Shown: in pieces, positions 15,973-24,438 of the stretch | How positions within the stretch are numbered: the first letter of the stretch is position 1 | Layout of the letters: each line of letters starts with the position of its first letter | Source: Reyranella sp. | GTDB lineage: Bacteria; Pseudomonadota; Alphaproteobacteria; Reyranellales; Reyranellaceae | Assembly: GCA_030684475.1 (NCBI GenBank) | Contig: JAUXWB010000113.1 | Span: 1-35,358, forward strand | Length of the DNA stretch: 35,358 nucleotides | Reading direction: 5' to 3' | Notes under the pieces: model-generated | What the model was told of the DNA's origin: nothing | Database searches by the model: none | What the model saw: the letters and a program-made list of their open reading frames with translations, nothing else | Translations under genes and position numbers: made by a program

Positions 15973-17322
15973 CTAAATGCCTCGCGAATGGCGGCCTTCG
16001 ATGCCCGTGTAATAGCGGTCGAAGGCGGCACAGACGGAGCGGACGAGCGGACGGCCACGGTCGGTTACCGCCAATCGATCGCCGTCGATCGAAACCAGAC
16101 CGTCCCGGATAAGCGGTGCGAGCCCGTCGATGGTGGAAAGGAAGGCGCGAGCTTCAGCGCCATGCTTCTTGCATGCCTCGCCGATATCGGCGGTGTAGAG
16201 GCACATCAGCTGGGAGATGATGTCGCCACGCAGACGATCCTCGAGGCTCACGGCAATGCCGCGGGCGGTTGCGAAGCCGCCCCGCTCCATCGCCTTCATG
16301 TACTCTGCCGGATCCGCGATGTTCTGCGAAAAGCCGGCGGGCAGGCTCGAGATTGCCGACGCGCCCACCCCGACGACCCATGGCGAATCGTCAGCGACAT
16401 AGCCTTGGAAGTTGCGTTGGAGCCGCCGGGCGGCAAGCGCCTGCGCCAGCTTATCGCCCGGCCTCGCGTAATGATCGAGCCCAACCCGCACATAGCCGCC
16501 GGCGACGATCTTTTCCGATACCAATGCCGCCATCGCCGACCGCGCAGTGGCGTCTGGCAGCGTCTCGCTGGGGATCAGCCTCTGGTGTGGCTTCATCCAG
16601 GGAACATGGGCGTAGCCGAACACGGCGAAGCGGTCCGGCGCCAAGGCAAGAGCCAAATCCAGTGTCCGCGCCAACGTCTCGAGGGTCTGACTGGGAAGGC
16701 CATAGACGAGGTCGACATTGACCCTGGTCATTCCAGCGCCGCGCACCCGTTCAAGGGCCGCCAAGGTCGTCTCGAAGGACTGCACCCGGTTGATTGCCTG
16801 CTGGACCCGTTCGTCGAAATCCTGAACACCGAAACTGACACGCGTCACTCCAAGCTCCGCCATGGCCTGAACGGTTGCCTCGTCGCAATGACGCGGATCC
16901 GCCTCCATGGAGATTTCTGCATTGGACCGACGATCGAACACGGTGTCGACGAGGTGGCCGATTGCGAGCAAACGGCCGGCGCCGAGTTGGGTGGGCGTTC
17001 CGCCACCCCATTGCATCGAGTCGACCATGAAACCCGGAGCGGCCTGCGCGAGGAGCAAGATCTCGCGTTCGAGGGCAGTGGCATACGCATCGAGCGTGCC
17101 TTCCCGGCGCATCGCCATCGTATGACACGCGCAGTACCAGCAGAGCTGTCGGCAGAACGGAATGTGCAGATAGAGCGCCGCTTCGCCGCCCCGGAGCTCG
17201 CTCAGCCACCCACCGTGCTGTTCCGGCCCAATCGAGGAATCGAACTGCGCAGCGGTTGGATAGCTGGTGTAGCGCGGCACCGGCCGGTCATAGATGGCAA
17301 GGATGGCGGGTTCCATAGTCAT
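15973..17322 (-). CDS. hemN: Oxygen-independent coproporphyrinogen III oxidase HemN
   Basis: A 449-aa radical SAM enzyme. The 4Fe-4S/SAM motif CxxxCxxC is at Cys57, Cys61 and Cys64, with a further Cys66 (FCRQLCWYCACH), as in HemN. It also has YTSYPTAAQF at the N-terminus, GGGTPTQL, EADPRH, SFGVQDF and the HemN C-terminal domain (Arg/Gly-rich DRLRGDIISQLMC). It oxidatively decarboxylates coproporphyrinogen III without O2, making heme for the cbb3 oxidase at low oxygen. ATG 17322 or ATG 17316 are possible starts; the longer frame from TTG 17367 begins inside the FixK box and is not credible. No Shine-Dalgarno is visible. Confidence 0.92.
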   Translation of the reverse strand: MTMEPAILAIYDRPVPRYTSYPTAAQFDSSIGPEQHGGWLSELRGGEAALYLHIPFCRQLCWYCACHTMAMRREGTLDAYATALEREILLLAQAAPGFMVDSMQWGGGTPTQLGAGRLLAIGHLVDTVFDRRSNAEISMEADPRHCDEATVQAMAELGVTRVSFGVQDFDERVQQAINRVQSFETTLAALERVRGAGMTRVNVDLVYGLPSQTLETLARTLDLALALAPDRFAVFGYAHVPWMKPHQRLIPSETLPDATARSAMAALVSEKIVAGGYVRVGLDHYARPGDKLAQALAARRLQRNFQGYVADDSPWVVGVGASAISSLPAGFSQNIADPAEYMKAMERGGFATARGIAVSLEDRLRGDIISQLMCLYTADIGEACKKHGAEARAFLSTIDGLAPLIRDGLVSIDGDRLAVTDRGRPLVRSVCAAFDRYYTGIEGRHSRGI

Positions 17323-17353
17323 CGATTTTTGCCATGACCGGGCGCGGACGCGA

Positions 17354-17367
17354 TTGACCCAGGTCAA
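17354..17367. promoter_or_regulatory. FixK/FNR box shared by hemN and the SafE-like gene
   Basis: TTGACCCAGGTCAA is a perfect palindrome of the TTGAC-N4-GTCAA type read by FixK/FNR proteins. Its centre (17360.5) is ~41.5 bp from 17319, at the hemN start, and ~41.5 bp from 17402, giving a 27-nt leader before the gene at 17429. One box can therefore serve both divergent genes. Confidence 0.8.
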
Positions 17368-17428
17368 GCGTGTGCATCGTCGAGACCAAAGTGCAGTGCG
17401 GTCCCCTTAGGCGCTATGATGCCGCGCG

Positions 17429-18163
17429 ATGGAATTCATCATGGACGTGCTCTCGGCCTGCCGGCAGGGTCTCCTGCAGGTCGCTGCGCAACCCGCCGGC
17501 TTGCCGGGTTCGCTGTTCCTGGCCGGTCTGGCCGGCAGCCTGGTGCATTGCGTAGGCATGTGCGGACCATTTGTACTGGGTCAGGTCATGGCCGACGCCT
17601 CGGCCGGCACAGCCGGCAACTACGGCGAATGGCGTCGGCTGGCCGGCGCATCGCTTATTCCCTATCATCTCGGCCGCCTCACGACCTACACTGCGCTGGG
17701 CGCCGCAGCCGGCGCCGCAACCGCGCTCTTCACCGCGACGTCGACGTTTGCATGGCTGTCGGGCGCGCTTCTGCTGATTGCCGCCGTGCTGATGGCCATG
17801 CAGGCCTTTGGGCTCGCGGTAGGGACAACATCGCCGTTGACTGCGGGGTTGGCGCGCCTCGCCGGACCGCTTTCTTCCTCGCGCGGGCCGATGGCCAGAT
17901 ACGCTCTCGGCGTTGTGCTCGGCTTCCTGCCTTGCGGTCTGCTCTATGGCGCTCTTGCCGCCGCAGGCGGAACCGCTTCCACCCGAGAGGGTGCGCTGGC
18001 CATGGCCGCTTTCGCCCTGGGCACAGTGCCTGCCCTGATCGCGGTTGGATGGGGTGGTGTCATCATCCGCCGACACCTGCATGACGTTGCGCGCTGGATC
18101 GCCGCGCCGCTGCTGCTCGCCAACGCCGCGCTGATGCTGGCATTGGCGAGCAATCGGCTATGA
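17429..18163 (+). CDS. TauE/SafE-like (sulfite exporter / cytochrome-biogenesis type) membrane protein
   Basis: A 244-aa membrane protein with about six helices. The conserved HCVGMCGPFVLGQ motif lies in the first helix (Cys, Met and His close together). A later GFLPCGLLYGAL matches the SafE/UreH-type half of the DsbD-like transporter superfamily. Related genes are common in cco neighbourhoods and are suspected in metal (copper) or thiol handling during oxidase assembly; this is not proven. ATG 17441 is an alternative start. It lies divergent from hemN, sharing the FixK box at 17354-17367, and so probably responds to low oxygen. Confidence 0.8.
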   Translation: MEFIMDVLSACRQGLLQVAAQPAGLPGSLFLAGLAGSLVHCVGMCGPFVLGQVMADASAGTAGNYGEWRRLAGASLIPYHLGRLTTYTALGAAAGAATALFTATSTFAWLSGALLLIAAVLMAMQAFGLAVGTTSPLTAGLARLAGPLSSSRGPMARYALGVVLGFLPCGLLYGALAAAGGTASTREGALAMAAFALGTVPALIAVGWGGVIIRRHLHDVARWIAAPLLLANAALMLALASNRL

Positions 18164-18306
18164 GCCTCAGGACGACTTGATTTCGATTTCCTTGCCTTGG
18201 GCTGGCGCGATCGTTGAAGAGAGTCAGCCATTGCCAACCTCCTGATGACCGGCGAACTTCCCAATATCCATGTCAGCGGGGGCCGACACCCGTCACTCGA
18301 TACAGG

Positions 18307-19104
18307 TCAATTCCGATCTTTTTCCTCGAAGTGCACGACATCGCGATACGCATGCCACGTCGCATGCGCCACCAACGGCAACGTGACGACCAGACCGATC
18401 ATGCCCGGCACCATGCCGAGCACTACCAGAAAGACAATCAGGATTGCCCAAAGCAGCATCGGGCGGAAGTTGATCCGGACGGCAGCGACCGACGTCGCGA
18501 TCGCCTCGAACATGTTCGAATTCCGGCGATCGAGAAGATAGGGGATCGAGAAGGCACCGATGGCGAAGGCGACAGCTGCCAGGGCAGCACCGGCGGCGAC
18601 ACCCATCGCCAGGAACGGGAGACTGCGCGAGGACGTCCAGACGAGATCCATGAAGCGATCCCACGACGGCACCGTGCGCCATTCGAACACGGCGAACAGC
18701 AATTGCGCCAGACGCATCCACGCCAGATGGAAAAAGAGAAGCAGTACGCCCATCAGCGCGATCTGACCGGGATTGCGGCGCCAGGCGAACAGGGTGGTTC
18801 CACCGTCGACGACGAGGCCGGATTCGAGGCGGCGGCTGACTTCATAGAGGCCAACCGCGATGAAGGGACCTACGAAGAAGAACCCCGCACTGAGCGGCAA
18901 CACCAAATACGGCAGATCGAGCCAGAGGAACAATGTAATGGCCAACCAGCTAACGGCAACCAGCGCCAGACCATAGGCAAGGCTGGTTCGCCTTGCGGCA
19001 AGGAAGTCGTCCCAACCGGCACCAAGCCAGACCCACGGCCTGTCCAATGGAACCCGTCTGATCTGCGGTCGTGGCGCCGGGAATACGGCGATGGTCTCGC
19101 TCAT
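18307..19104 (-). CDS. DUF2189-containing membrane protein
   Basis: A 265-aa integral membrane protein with about six hydrophobic segments and the DUF2189 layout: RPWVWLGAGWDDFLAARRTS at the start, VLPLSAGFFFVGPFIAVGLY, and VAAVRINFRPMLLWA near the end. Function is unknown. It is divergent from ccoN, 125 bp away, with the FixK box at 19158-19171 between. The box centre lies 41.5 bp from 19123, so a 19-nt leader would precede ATG 19104, which is itself preceded by GGGGAG. This strongly suggests low-oxygen expression together with the cbb3 oxidase. Confidence 0.8.
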   Translation of the reverse strand: MSETIAVFPAPRPQIRRVPLDRPWVWLGAGWDDFLAARRTSLAYGLALVAVSWLAITLFLWLDLPYLVLPLSAGFFFVGPFIAVGLYEVSRRLESGLVVDGGTTLFAWRRNPGQIALMGVLLLFFHLAWMRLAQLLFAVFEWRTVPSWDRFMDLVWTSSRSLPFLAMGVAAGAALAAVAFAIGAFSIPYLLDRRNSNMFEAIATSVAAVRINFRPMLLWAILIVFLVVLGMVPGMIGLVVTLPLVAHATWHAYRDVVHFEEKDRN

Positions 19105-19157
19105 GGCGTTTTCTCCCCGTCTGCGGGCGAATTGACGCTGGAATGCGGCCGCGGGCT

Positions 19158-19171
19158 TTGACGCAGGTCAA
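19158..19171. promoter_or_regulatory. FixK/FNR box shared by ccoN and the DUF2189 gene
   Basis: TTGACGCAGGTCAA, extended by a matching base on each side (TTTGACGCAGGTCAAA), is a palindromic FixK-type site. A transcription start 41.5 bp downstream of its centre falls at 19206, 24 nt before ccoN ATG 19230. The mirror position, 19123, suits the divergent DUF2189 gene. Confidence 0.85.
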
Positions 19172-19229
19172 AGTAGTTCGTTCCCGGCTCTGACATTGAT
19201 TTTCCGCGCCACGAGAGCGGGGAGATCGA

Positions 19230-20693
19230 ATGTCCAGCAATGCCGCCCTTTCGGCCGGCCCATCGCCGGCCCCCAGATATGTCGAGGATGTCATCCGCGC
19301 GGCGGTGATCCTGACAATGTTCTGGGGCATCGCCGCTTTCGCGGTCGGCGTCGTCATCGCCGCCCAGCTGGTGTGGCCGCAGCTCAGCTTCGACAGCGAG
19401 TACCTCACCTTCGGACGCCTGCGGCCGCTCCACACGTCGGCGGCCATCTTCGCGTTTGGCGGCACGGCCCTGATCGGCACCGCCTTCCACGTCGTGCAGC
19501 GCACCTGCCGCGCCCGGTTGTTCGGCGGCGCTCCGCTCGGATGGTTCGTCCTTCTAGGCTACCAGTTCTTCATCGTGATCGCCGCTACCGGCTATCTGCT
19601 GGGCATCACCCAGAGCAAGGAATACGCCGAACCGGAATGGTATGCTGACCTGTGGCTCACGATCGTCTGGGTCGCCTATCTGATCGCCTACCTCGGCACG
19701 ATTCTGAAGCGCGAAGAACCCCACATCTACGTCGCCAACTGGTTCTACCTCGCCTTCATCATCACCATTGCCATGCTGCACATCGTCAACAATCTGGCGA
19801 TGCCGGTGTCGATCGTCGGCACCAAGAGCTACGGCGCCTGGTCCGGCGTGCAGGATGCCATGATCCAGTGGTGGTACGGCCACAACGCGGTGGGATTCTT
19901 CCTGACCGCGGCCTTCCTCGGCATGATGTACTACTACATCCCCAAGGCGGCGAACCGGCCGATCTACTCCTACCGGCTGTCGATCGTGCACTTCTGGTCG
20001 CTGGTATTCTTGTACATCTGGGCCGGCCCGCATCACCTGCACTACACGTCCCTGCCCGACTGGGCGCAGACGCTCGGCATGGTTTTCTCGGTCATGCTGT
20101 GGATGCCGAGCTGGGGCGGCATGATCAACGGCCTGATGACCTTGTCCGGCGCCTGGGACAAGCTGCGCACCGATCCCGGCCTGCGCTTCTCCGTCACTGC
20201 TGTCGGCTTCTACGGCATGTCGACCTTCGAGGGGCCGGTCATGTCGATCAAGGCCGTCAACTCGCTCAGCCACTACACTGACTGGACGATCGGCCATGTG
20301 CATTCGGGGGCGTTGGGCTGGGTCGCCTTCATCGTGTTCGGCACGATGTACTACCTCGTGCCGAAGATGTGGAACCGGCCGGCGATGTGGTCGACGCGTC
20401 TGATCGGCTGGCACTACTGGGTCGCCACGATCGGCATCGTTCTCTACATCACCGCGATGTGGGTGAGCGGCATCATGCAGGGCTTGATGTGGCGCGCCTA
20501 CGACGAGCTCGGCTTCCTGCAGTACTCGTTCGTCGAGACGGTAGCTGCCATGAGGCCGTTCTACGCGATCCGCCTGCTGGGTGGCGTGTTCTTCCTGAGC
20601 GGCGGCCTGATCATGGCCTACAACATGTGGCGCACGATCCGCGGCGAGCCCGAAGTGGCCGCCGCGCATCCTAGCCCGGCACTCGCGGCCTAG
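19230..20693 (+). CDS. ccoN: cbb3-type cytochrome c oxidase subunit I (CcoN/FixN)
   Basis: A 487-aa heme-copper oxidase catalytic subunit with ~12 membrane helices. Ligand regions are visible: FHVVQRT and MLHIVNNLA (low-spin heme helices), [13 protein letters not shown] (CuB His), [13 protein letters not shown], and [14 protein letters not shown] (heme b / b3 His). It lacks the Glu of the HPEVY motif, as expected for cbb3 enzymes. It reduces O2 to water with very high affinity, coupled to proton pumping in the inner membrane. ATG 19230 follows GGGGAG. It is the first gene of the ccoNOQP-GHIS cluster and lies behind a FixK box. Confidence 0.97.
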   Translation: MSSNAALSAGPSPAPRYVEDVIRAAVILTMFWGIAAFAVGVVIAAQLVWPQLSFDSEYLTFGRLRPLHTSAAIFAFGGTALIGTAFHVVQRTCRARLFGGAPLGWFVLLGYQFFIVIAATGYLLGITQSKEYAEPEWYADLWLTIVWVAYLIAYLGTILKREEPHIYVANWFYLAFIITIAMLHIVNNLAMPVSIVGTKSYGAWSGVQDAMIQWWYGHNAVGFFLTAAFLGMMYYYIPKAANRPIYSYRLSIVHFWSLVFLYIWAGPHHLHYTSLPDWAQTLGMVFSVMLWMPSWGGMINGLMTLSGAWDKLRTDPGLRFSVTAVGFYGMSTFEGPVMSIKAVNSLSHYTDWTIGHVHSGALGWVAFIVFGTMYYLVPKMWNRPAMWSTRLIGWHYWVATIGIVLYITAMWVSGIMQGLMWRAYDELGFLQYSFVETVAAMRPFYAIRLLGGVFFLSGGLIMAYNMWRTIRGEPEVAAAHPSPALAA

Positions 20694-20703
20694 GAGGCGC
20701 GCA

Positions 20704-21429
20704 ATGTTCATCCGCCACGCGACGATCGAGAAGAACGTCATCCTGATGGCCGTGCTGACCCTGATCACCGTGTCGATCGGTGGTCTGGTCCAGATCATCC
20801 CGCTGTTCACGATCGAAAGCACGATCGAGCGGGTCGACGGTGTCCGTCCCTACACGCCGCTAGAAGTACTGGGACGCAATATCTACATCCGCGAGGGTTG
20901 CTATCTTTGCCATAGCCAGCAAATCCGTCCGTTCAAGGACGAGGTCGAGCGTTACGGCCATTACAGCCTCGCGGCCGAGAGCATGTACGACAAGCCCTTC
21001 CAGTGGGGCTCCAAGCGTACCGGCCCCGACCTCGCCAGGGTTGGCGGCCGCTATTCGAACGACTGGCATGTGGCGCACATGGTCTCGCCGCGGGCTGTCG
21101 TGCCGGAAAGCGTCATGCCGGCCTACCCGTTCCTCGCCACGCGCAAGCTCAAGTTCGACGACATTGCCCAGCACCTCAAGGCGTTGCGCGCTGTCGGCAC
21201 GCCCTACACCGACGAAATGATCGCCAACGCCCGAGCCGACCTCGAAGCCCAGGTCAACCCCGACGTCGATCCGACTGCCCTTGAGAAGCGCTATCCGCGC
21301 GCCGTCGTCGGCAAGTTCAACGGTGAGTCGCCTGAGATCACCGAACTCGATGCGCTGATAGCCTACCTCCAGATGCTCGGGACGCTTGTGCGCTTTGGCG
21401 ATCTGCCGCCCGACCGGCTACGGCAATAG
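20704..21429 (+). CDS. ccoO: cbb3 oxidase mono-heme cytochrome c subunit (CcoO/FixO)
   Basis: A 241-aa protein with an N-terminal membrane anchor ([20 protein letters not shown]) and one periplasmic cytochrome c domain. The heme c motif CYLCH is at Cys66-Cys69-His70, and the sixth-ligand Met is in [11 protein letters not shown]. It carries electrons from CcoP to CcoN. The start is 10 bp after ccoN with AGGAGG at the join, so the genes are co-translated in one operon. Confidence 0.97.
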   Translation: MFIRHATIEKNVILMAVLTLITVSIGGLVQIIPLFTIESTIERVDGVRPYTPLEVLGRNIYIREGCYLCHSQQIRPFKDEVERYGHYSLAAESMYDKPFQWGSKRTGPDLARVGGRYSNDWHVAHMVSPRAVVPESVMPAYPFLATRKLKFDDIAQHLKALRAVGTPYTDEMIANARADLEAQVNPDVDPTALEKRYPRAVVGKFNGESPEITELDALIAYLQMLGTLVRFGDLPPDRLRQ

Positions 21430-21439
21430 GGAGACGGCC

Positions 21440-21592
21440 ATGAACCTCGAAGCCGTCAACGAGATCCTCACCTCGATCTGGGCTGTGTGGGCCGTCCTGA
21501 TCTTTGCCGTCATCGTCTTCTGGGCGTGGCGGCCGAAAAACCGCAAGCGCTTCGAGAAGGACGCGCGCATTCCATTGGACGACAAGGAATAA
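21440..21592 (+). CDS. ccoQ: cbb3 oxidase small subunit CcoQ
   Basis: A 50-aa single-helix membrane protein. It begins with MNLEAVNEILTSIW, followed by a hydrophobic segment (AVWAVLIFAVIVFWAWRP) and a basic, then acidic tail. This is the normal CcoQ size and shape; the subunit stabilises the oxidase. It starts at ATG 21440, 10 bp after ccoO, and is followed at the same distance by ccoP. Confidence 0.93.
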   Translation: MNLEAVNEILTSIWAVWAVLIFAVIVFWAWRPKNRKRFEKDARIPLDDKE

Positions 21593-21602
21593 GGGACCGG
21601 TC

Positions 21603-22463
21603 ATGCCGACGAAGATCGAAAAGGACACCCTGTCGGGCCAGAATACCACCGGCCACGAATGGGACGGCGTGAAGGAGCTCAACACGCCGCTGCCGACCTG
21701 GTGGGTTTACACTTTCTACGCAACGATCGCGTTCGCCGTGGTCTATTGCGTCCTTTATCCGTCCTGGCCTTGGCTCACCGGACACACGCAAGGCTTGCTC
21801 GGCTATTCGAGCCGCGTCGAACTCACTGTCGAGTTGCAGGCCCAGACCAAGGCGCGTGCCAAGTTCGTTGACAAGATCCAGGCAACCTCCCTCGCCGACA
21901 TCCGCAAGGACCCGGAACTGTTCAATTTTTCCCTGGCCGGCGGCCGATCCGCCTTCCAGACCAACTGCCTGCAATGCCACGGCGCGGGCGGCGCCGGCAG
22001 CACGGGCTTTCCCAACTTGGTCGACGACGACTGGATCTGGGGCGGCAGCGTCGATCAGATCTACACGACCATCCAGCATGGCATTCGCAACGCCGACGAC
22101 AAGTCGCGACAGTCGCTGATGCCGCGTTTTGGCGTCGACGGGTTGCTGACCTCTTCCCAGGTGGCCGCCGTGACCGACTATGTCTTGAGCCTGTCGGGAC
22201 GTGCGAAGGCGACGCCGGAGGGTGCCAAGATCTGGAAGGAACAATGTGTCGCCTGTCACAAGGCCGACGGCACGGGCAACCAGGAACTCGGCGCGCCCAA
22301 CCTCACCGACAGTATCTGGCTCTACGGTGGCGACCGCGCCTCGCTCTACCGGACCATCTTCTATGCCCGCAACGGCAGCATGCCCGCGTGGGGCGGGCGG
22401 CTCGACGATGCGACGATGAAGATGCTCGCGATCTATGTTCACTCGCTCGGCGGTGGACACTAG
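21603..22463 (+). CDS. ccoP: cbb3 oxidase di-heme cytochrome c subunit (CcoP/FixP)
   Basis: A 286-aa protein. The N-terminal part carries HEWDGVKELNTPLPTWW and a membrane helix (TFYATIAFAVVYCVLYPSW), followed by two cytochrome c domains. Heme motifs are CLQCH (Cys122/Cys125/His126) and CVACH (Cys215/Cys218/His219). Axial Met residues are visible in QSLMPRFG and GSMPAWGGRL. It receives electrons from soluble cytochrome c. ATG 21603 lies 10 bp after ccoQ. Length and layout match the family. Confidence 0.97.
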   Translation: MPTKIEKDTLSGQNTTGHEWDGVKELNTPLPTWWVYTFYATIAFAVVYCVLYPSWPWLTGHTQGLLGYSSRVELTVELQAQTKARAKFVDKIQATSLADIRKDPELFNFSLAGGRSAFQTNCLQCHGAGGAGSTGFPNLVDDDWIWGGSVDQIYTTIQHGIRNADDKSRQSLMPRFGVDGLLTSSQVAAVTDYVLSLSGRAKATPEGAKIWKEQCVACHKADGTGNQELGAPNLTDSIWLYGGDRASLYRTIFYARNGSMPAWGGRLDDATMKMLAIYVHSLGGGH

Positions 22464-22481
22464 GCGCCCGGCGAGGATGAA

Positions 22482-23951
22482 ATGGATGCCAGGTTCCAGG
22501 ACGATACTGCGGTCTCGCTGCGCACCCGCAAGGCGGAGCTGCCGCTTTACATATCGCGCATCAAGGTCTATCCGCGCGCGGTCAAGGGCCTGTGGCGCCG
22601 CGTCAAATGGGCGGTGCTCGTCCTTCTGCTCGGCCTGTATTATGTCATGCCGTGGCTGCGCTGGGACCGCGGCCCCGACGCACCAAACCAGGCCATCTTG
22701 ATCGATCTCGACGGCCGGCGAGGCTGGTTCTTCGACGTCGTCATCTGGCCGCAGGAAGTCTACTTCGTCACCGGTCTCCTGATTTTTGCCGCCTTTGGCC
22801 TGTTCTTCGCGACGGCACTGTTTGGCCGAGTTTGGTGCGGCTTCGCCTGTCCGCAGACCGTCTGGACCGACCTCTTCATGTTGGTCGAGCGCCTGATCGA
22901 GGGCGATCGCAACGAGCGCATGCGGCTTGACCGCCTGCCAATGTCGGTTGGCAAGGCCGTTCGCAAGACCCTGAAGCACGGGGCCTGGCTGGCCATCGCC
23001 GCCGCCACGGGAGGCGCCTGGGTCTTCTACTACGTCGATGCACCCAGCACGCTGGTGAACATCTTCAGAGGAAAAGCGTCTCTCGAGGTCTATTTCTTCA
23101 TCGGCCTACTGACCGCCACGACCTACACACTCGCGGGCTGGGCGCGCGAGCAAGTGTGCACCTACATGTGTCCATGGCCCCGTTTCCAGGCCGCGATGCT
23201 CGACGAGCAGAGCATCATCGTGACCTACCAGAAATGGCGTGGCGAGCCGCGCGGCAAGCACAAGGCGGGGGCGAACTGGGACGGCCGTGGTGATTGTGTC
23301 GACTGCAATCTGTGCGTCGCCGTCTGCCCGACGGGCATCGACATCCGAGACGGCCAGCAGATCGAATGCATCGGATGCGGTCTCTGCATCGACGCCTGCA
23401 GCCAGACCATGTCCAAGGTGGATCGGCCACCGAACCTGATCCTCTGGGACACGCTTGCCAACCAGCAGGCCAAGGAAAAGCGCGTCGGGAGCGTCGCCTG
23501 GCAGCCGGTGCGGCCGCGTACCCTGCTCTACGCGGCGCTGCTTGCGGTCGTCGCCGCGGTAATGCTCGGCGCGTTCTGGCTGCGCTCGGACACCGAACTC
23601 ACTGTCCAGCGCGACCGCAGCCCGAATTTCGTGCGGCTGTCGAACGGAGATGTCCGCAACTCCTATGCCGTCAAGATCCTGAACAAGAGCCGTGCCGAAC
23701 AGCATCTGCAGCTCACCGTCGAAGGCCTTCCTGGCGCCACCATCGGCTTCGTTGGTGCCGATGTTCAGGGTGTTGGCGCCGGTGCGCGTCTCACCGTGCA
23801 CCCTGACAGCGTGGGGACCTTCCGCATCTTCCTCACCGTCCCCGCCGGGGCCGCGCCGTCGGGATCGAAATCGATCGAATTCACCGTCGGCAACACCGAC
23901 GGCCCAAGGCGCGCGTCGCACAATGCCGTTTTCGTCGGACCCGTACGATAG
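22482..23951 (+). CDS. ccoG: Cytochrome c oxidase accessory protein CcoG (FixG/RdxA)
   Basis: A 489-aa membrane ferredoxin-like protein. It has about four to five helices in the first half, with the GRVWCGFACPQTVWTD and TYMCPWPRFQ motifs. Two 4Fe-4S binding clusters follow: CVDCNLCVAVCPTG (~271) and CIGCGLCIDACSQ (~295). A last helix (~350) precedes a periplasmic IgG-like domain. CcoG is thought to reduce Cu(II) for CcoI during cbb3 assembly. It begins 18 bp after ccoP; the start ATG 22482 lies behind GGCGAGGATGAA. Confidence 0.95.
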   Translation: MDARFQDDTAVSLRTRKAELPLYISRIKVYPRAVKGLWRRVKWAVLVLLLGLYYVMPWLRWDRGPDAPNQAILIDLDGRRGWFFDVVIWPQEVYFVTGLLIFAAFGLFFATALFGRVWCGFACPQTVWTDLFMLVERLIEGDRNERMRLDRLPMSVGKAVRKTLKHGAWLAIAAATGGAWVFYYVDAPSTLVNIFRGKASLEVYFFIGLLTATTYTLAGWAREQVCTYMCPWPRFQAAMLDEQSIIVTYQKWRGEPRGKHKAGANWDGRGDCVDCNLCVAVCPTGIDIRDGQQIECIGCGLCIDACSQTMSKVDRPPNLILWDTLANQQAKEKRVGSVAWQPVRPRTLLYAALLAVVAAVMLGAFWLRSDTELTVQRDRSPNFVRLSNGDVRNSYAVKILNKSRAEQHLQLTVEGLPGATIGFVGADVQGVGAGARLTVHPDSVGTFRIFLTVPAGAAPSGSKSIEFTVGNTDGPRRASHNAVFVGPVR

Positions 23952-23961
23952 GAGGCGCCCA

Positions 23962-24438
23962 ATGACCACCGCCCTCACCTCCCGCAGCCGATACATTCCC
24001 TGGCTCTTCGTCGCAGGGTTCGCCGTCGTCGTCGCCGTGAACGCGGCAATGATCTCCTTCGCCGTCGGCTCGTTCTCGGGACTTTACACGCCCAAGCCAC
24101 GGGAACGGGGATTGCACTATAACGCCGTCGTCGCCGAGCAGACGGCCCGCGATGCGCTGGGCTGGCGAATTGATACGGCGTGGCGCGCCGAAACCAGCCA
24201 GTTGGAACTCGCCGTGTCCGACGCGGCGGGCCGGCCGCTCGCCGGCGCCCGGGTCTTCGCGGAACTGGTGCGGCCAGTCGAGAGGCGGGCGCCTGTGGGC
24301 GTCGCACTGACCGCCGTCGACGCCGGCAAATTCGCAGGCTTTATCGAGTTGCCGGTCCGTGGCAACTGGGATCTCGACGTCATCGTCGAGCGCGACGGAC
24401 ACCGCTTCGCCCAGACCAAGCGGCTCTTCCTGAAATGA
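23962..24438 (+). CDS. ccoH: cbb3 oxidase assembly protein CcoH (FixH)
   Basis: A 158-aa protein with one N-terminal membrane helix (WLFVAGFAVVVAVNAAMISFAV) and a FixH-type periplasmic domain (ERGLHYNAVVAEQTARDALG, then GNWDLDVIVERDGHRF). It is needed for maturation of cbb3 oxidase. ATG 23962 follows AGGAGG. Its stop overlaps the ccoI start by 4 bp (ATGA), a sign of coupled translation. Confidence 0.93.
   Translation: MTTALTSRSRYIPWLFVAGFAVVVAVNAAMISFAVGSFSGLYTPKPRERGLHYNAVVAEQTARDALGWRIDTAWRAETSQLELAVSDAAGRPLAGARVFAELVRPVERRAPVGVALTAVDAGKFAGFIELPVRGNWDLDVIVERDGHRFAQTKRLFLK

Noticed and set aside
17320-17367. hemN starting at TTG 17367
   Set aside because: The codon is part of the FixK palindrome, and the added peptide lies outside the conserved HemN start.
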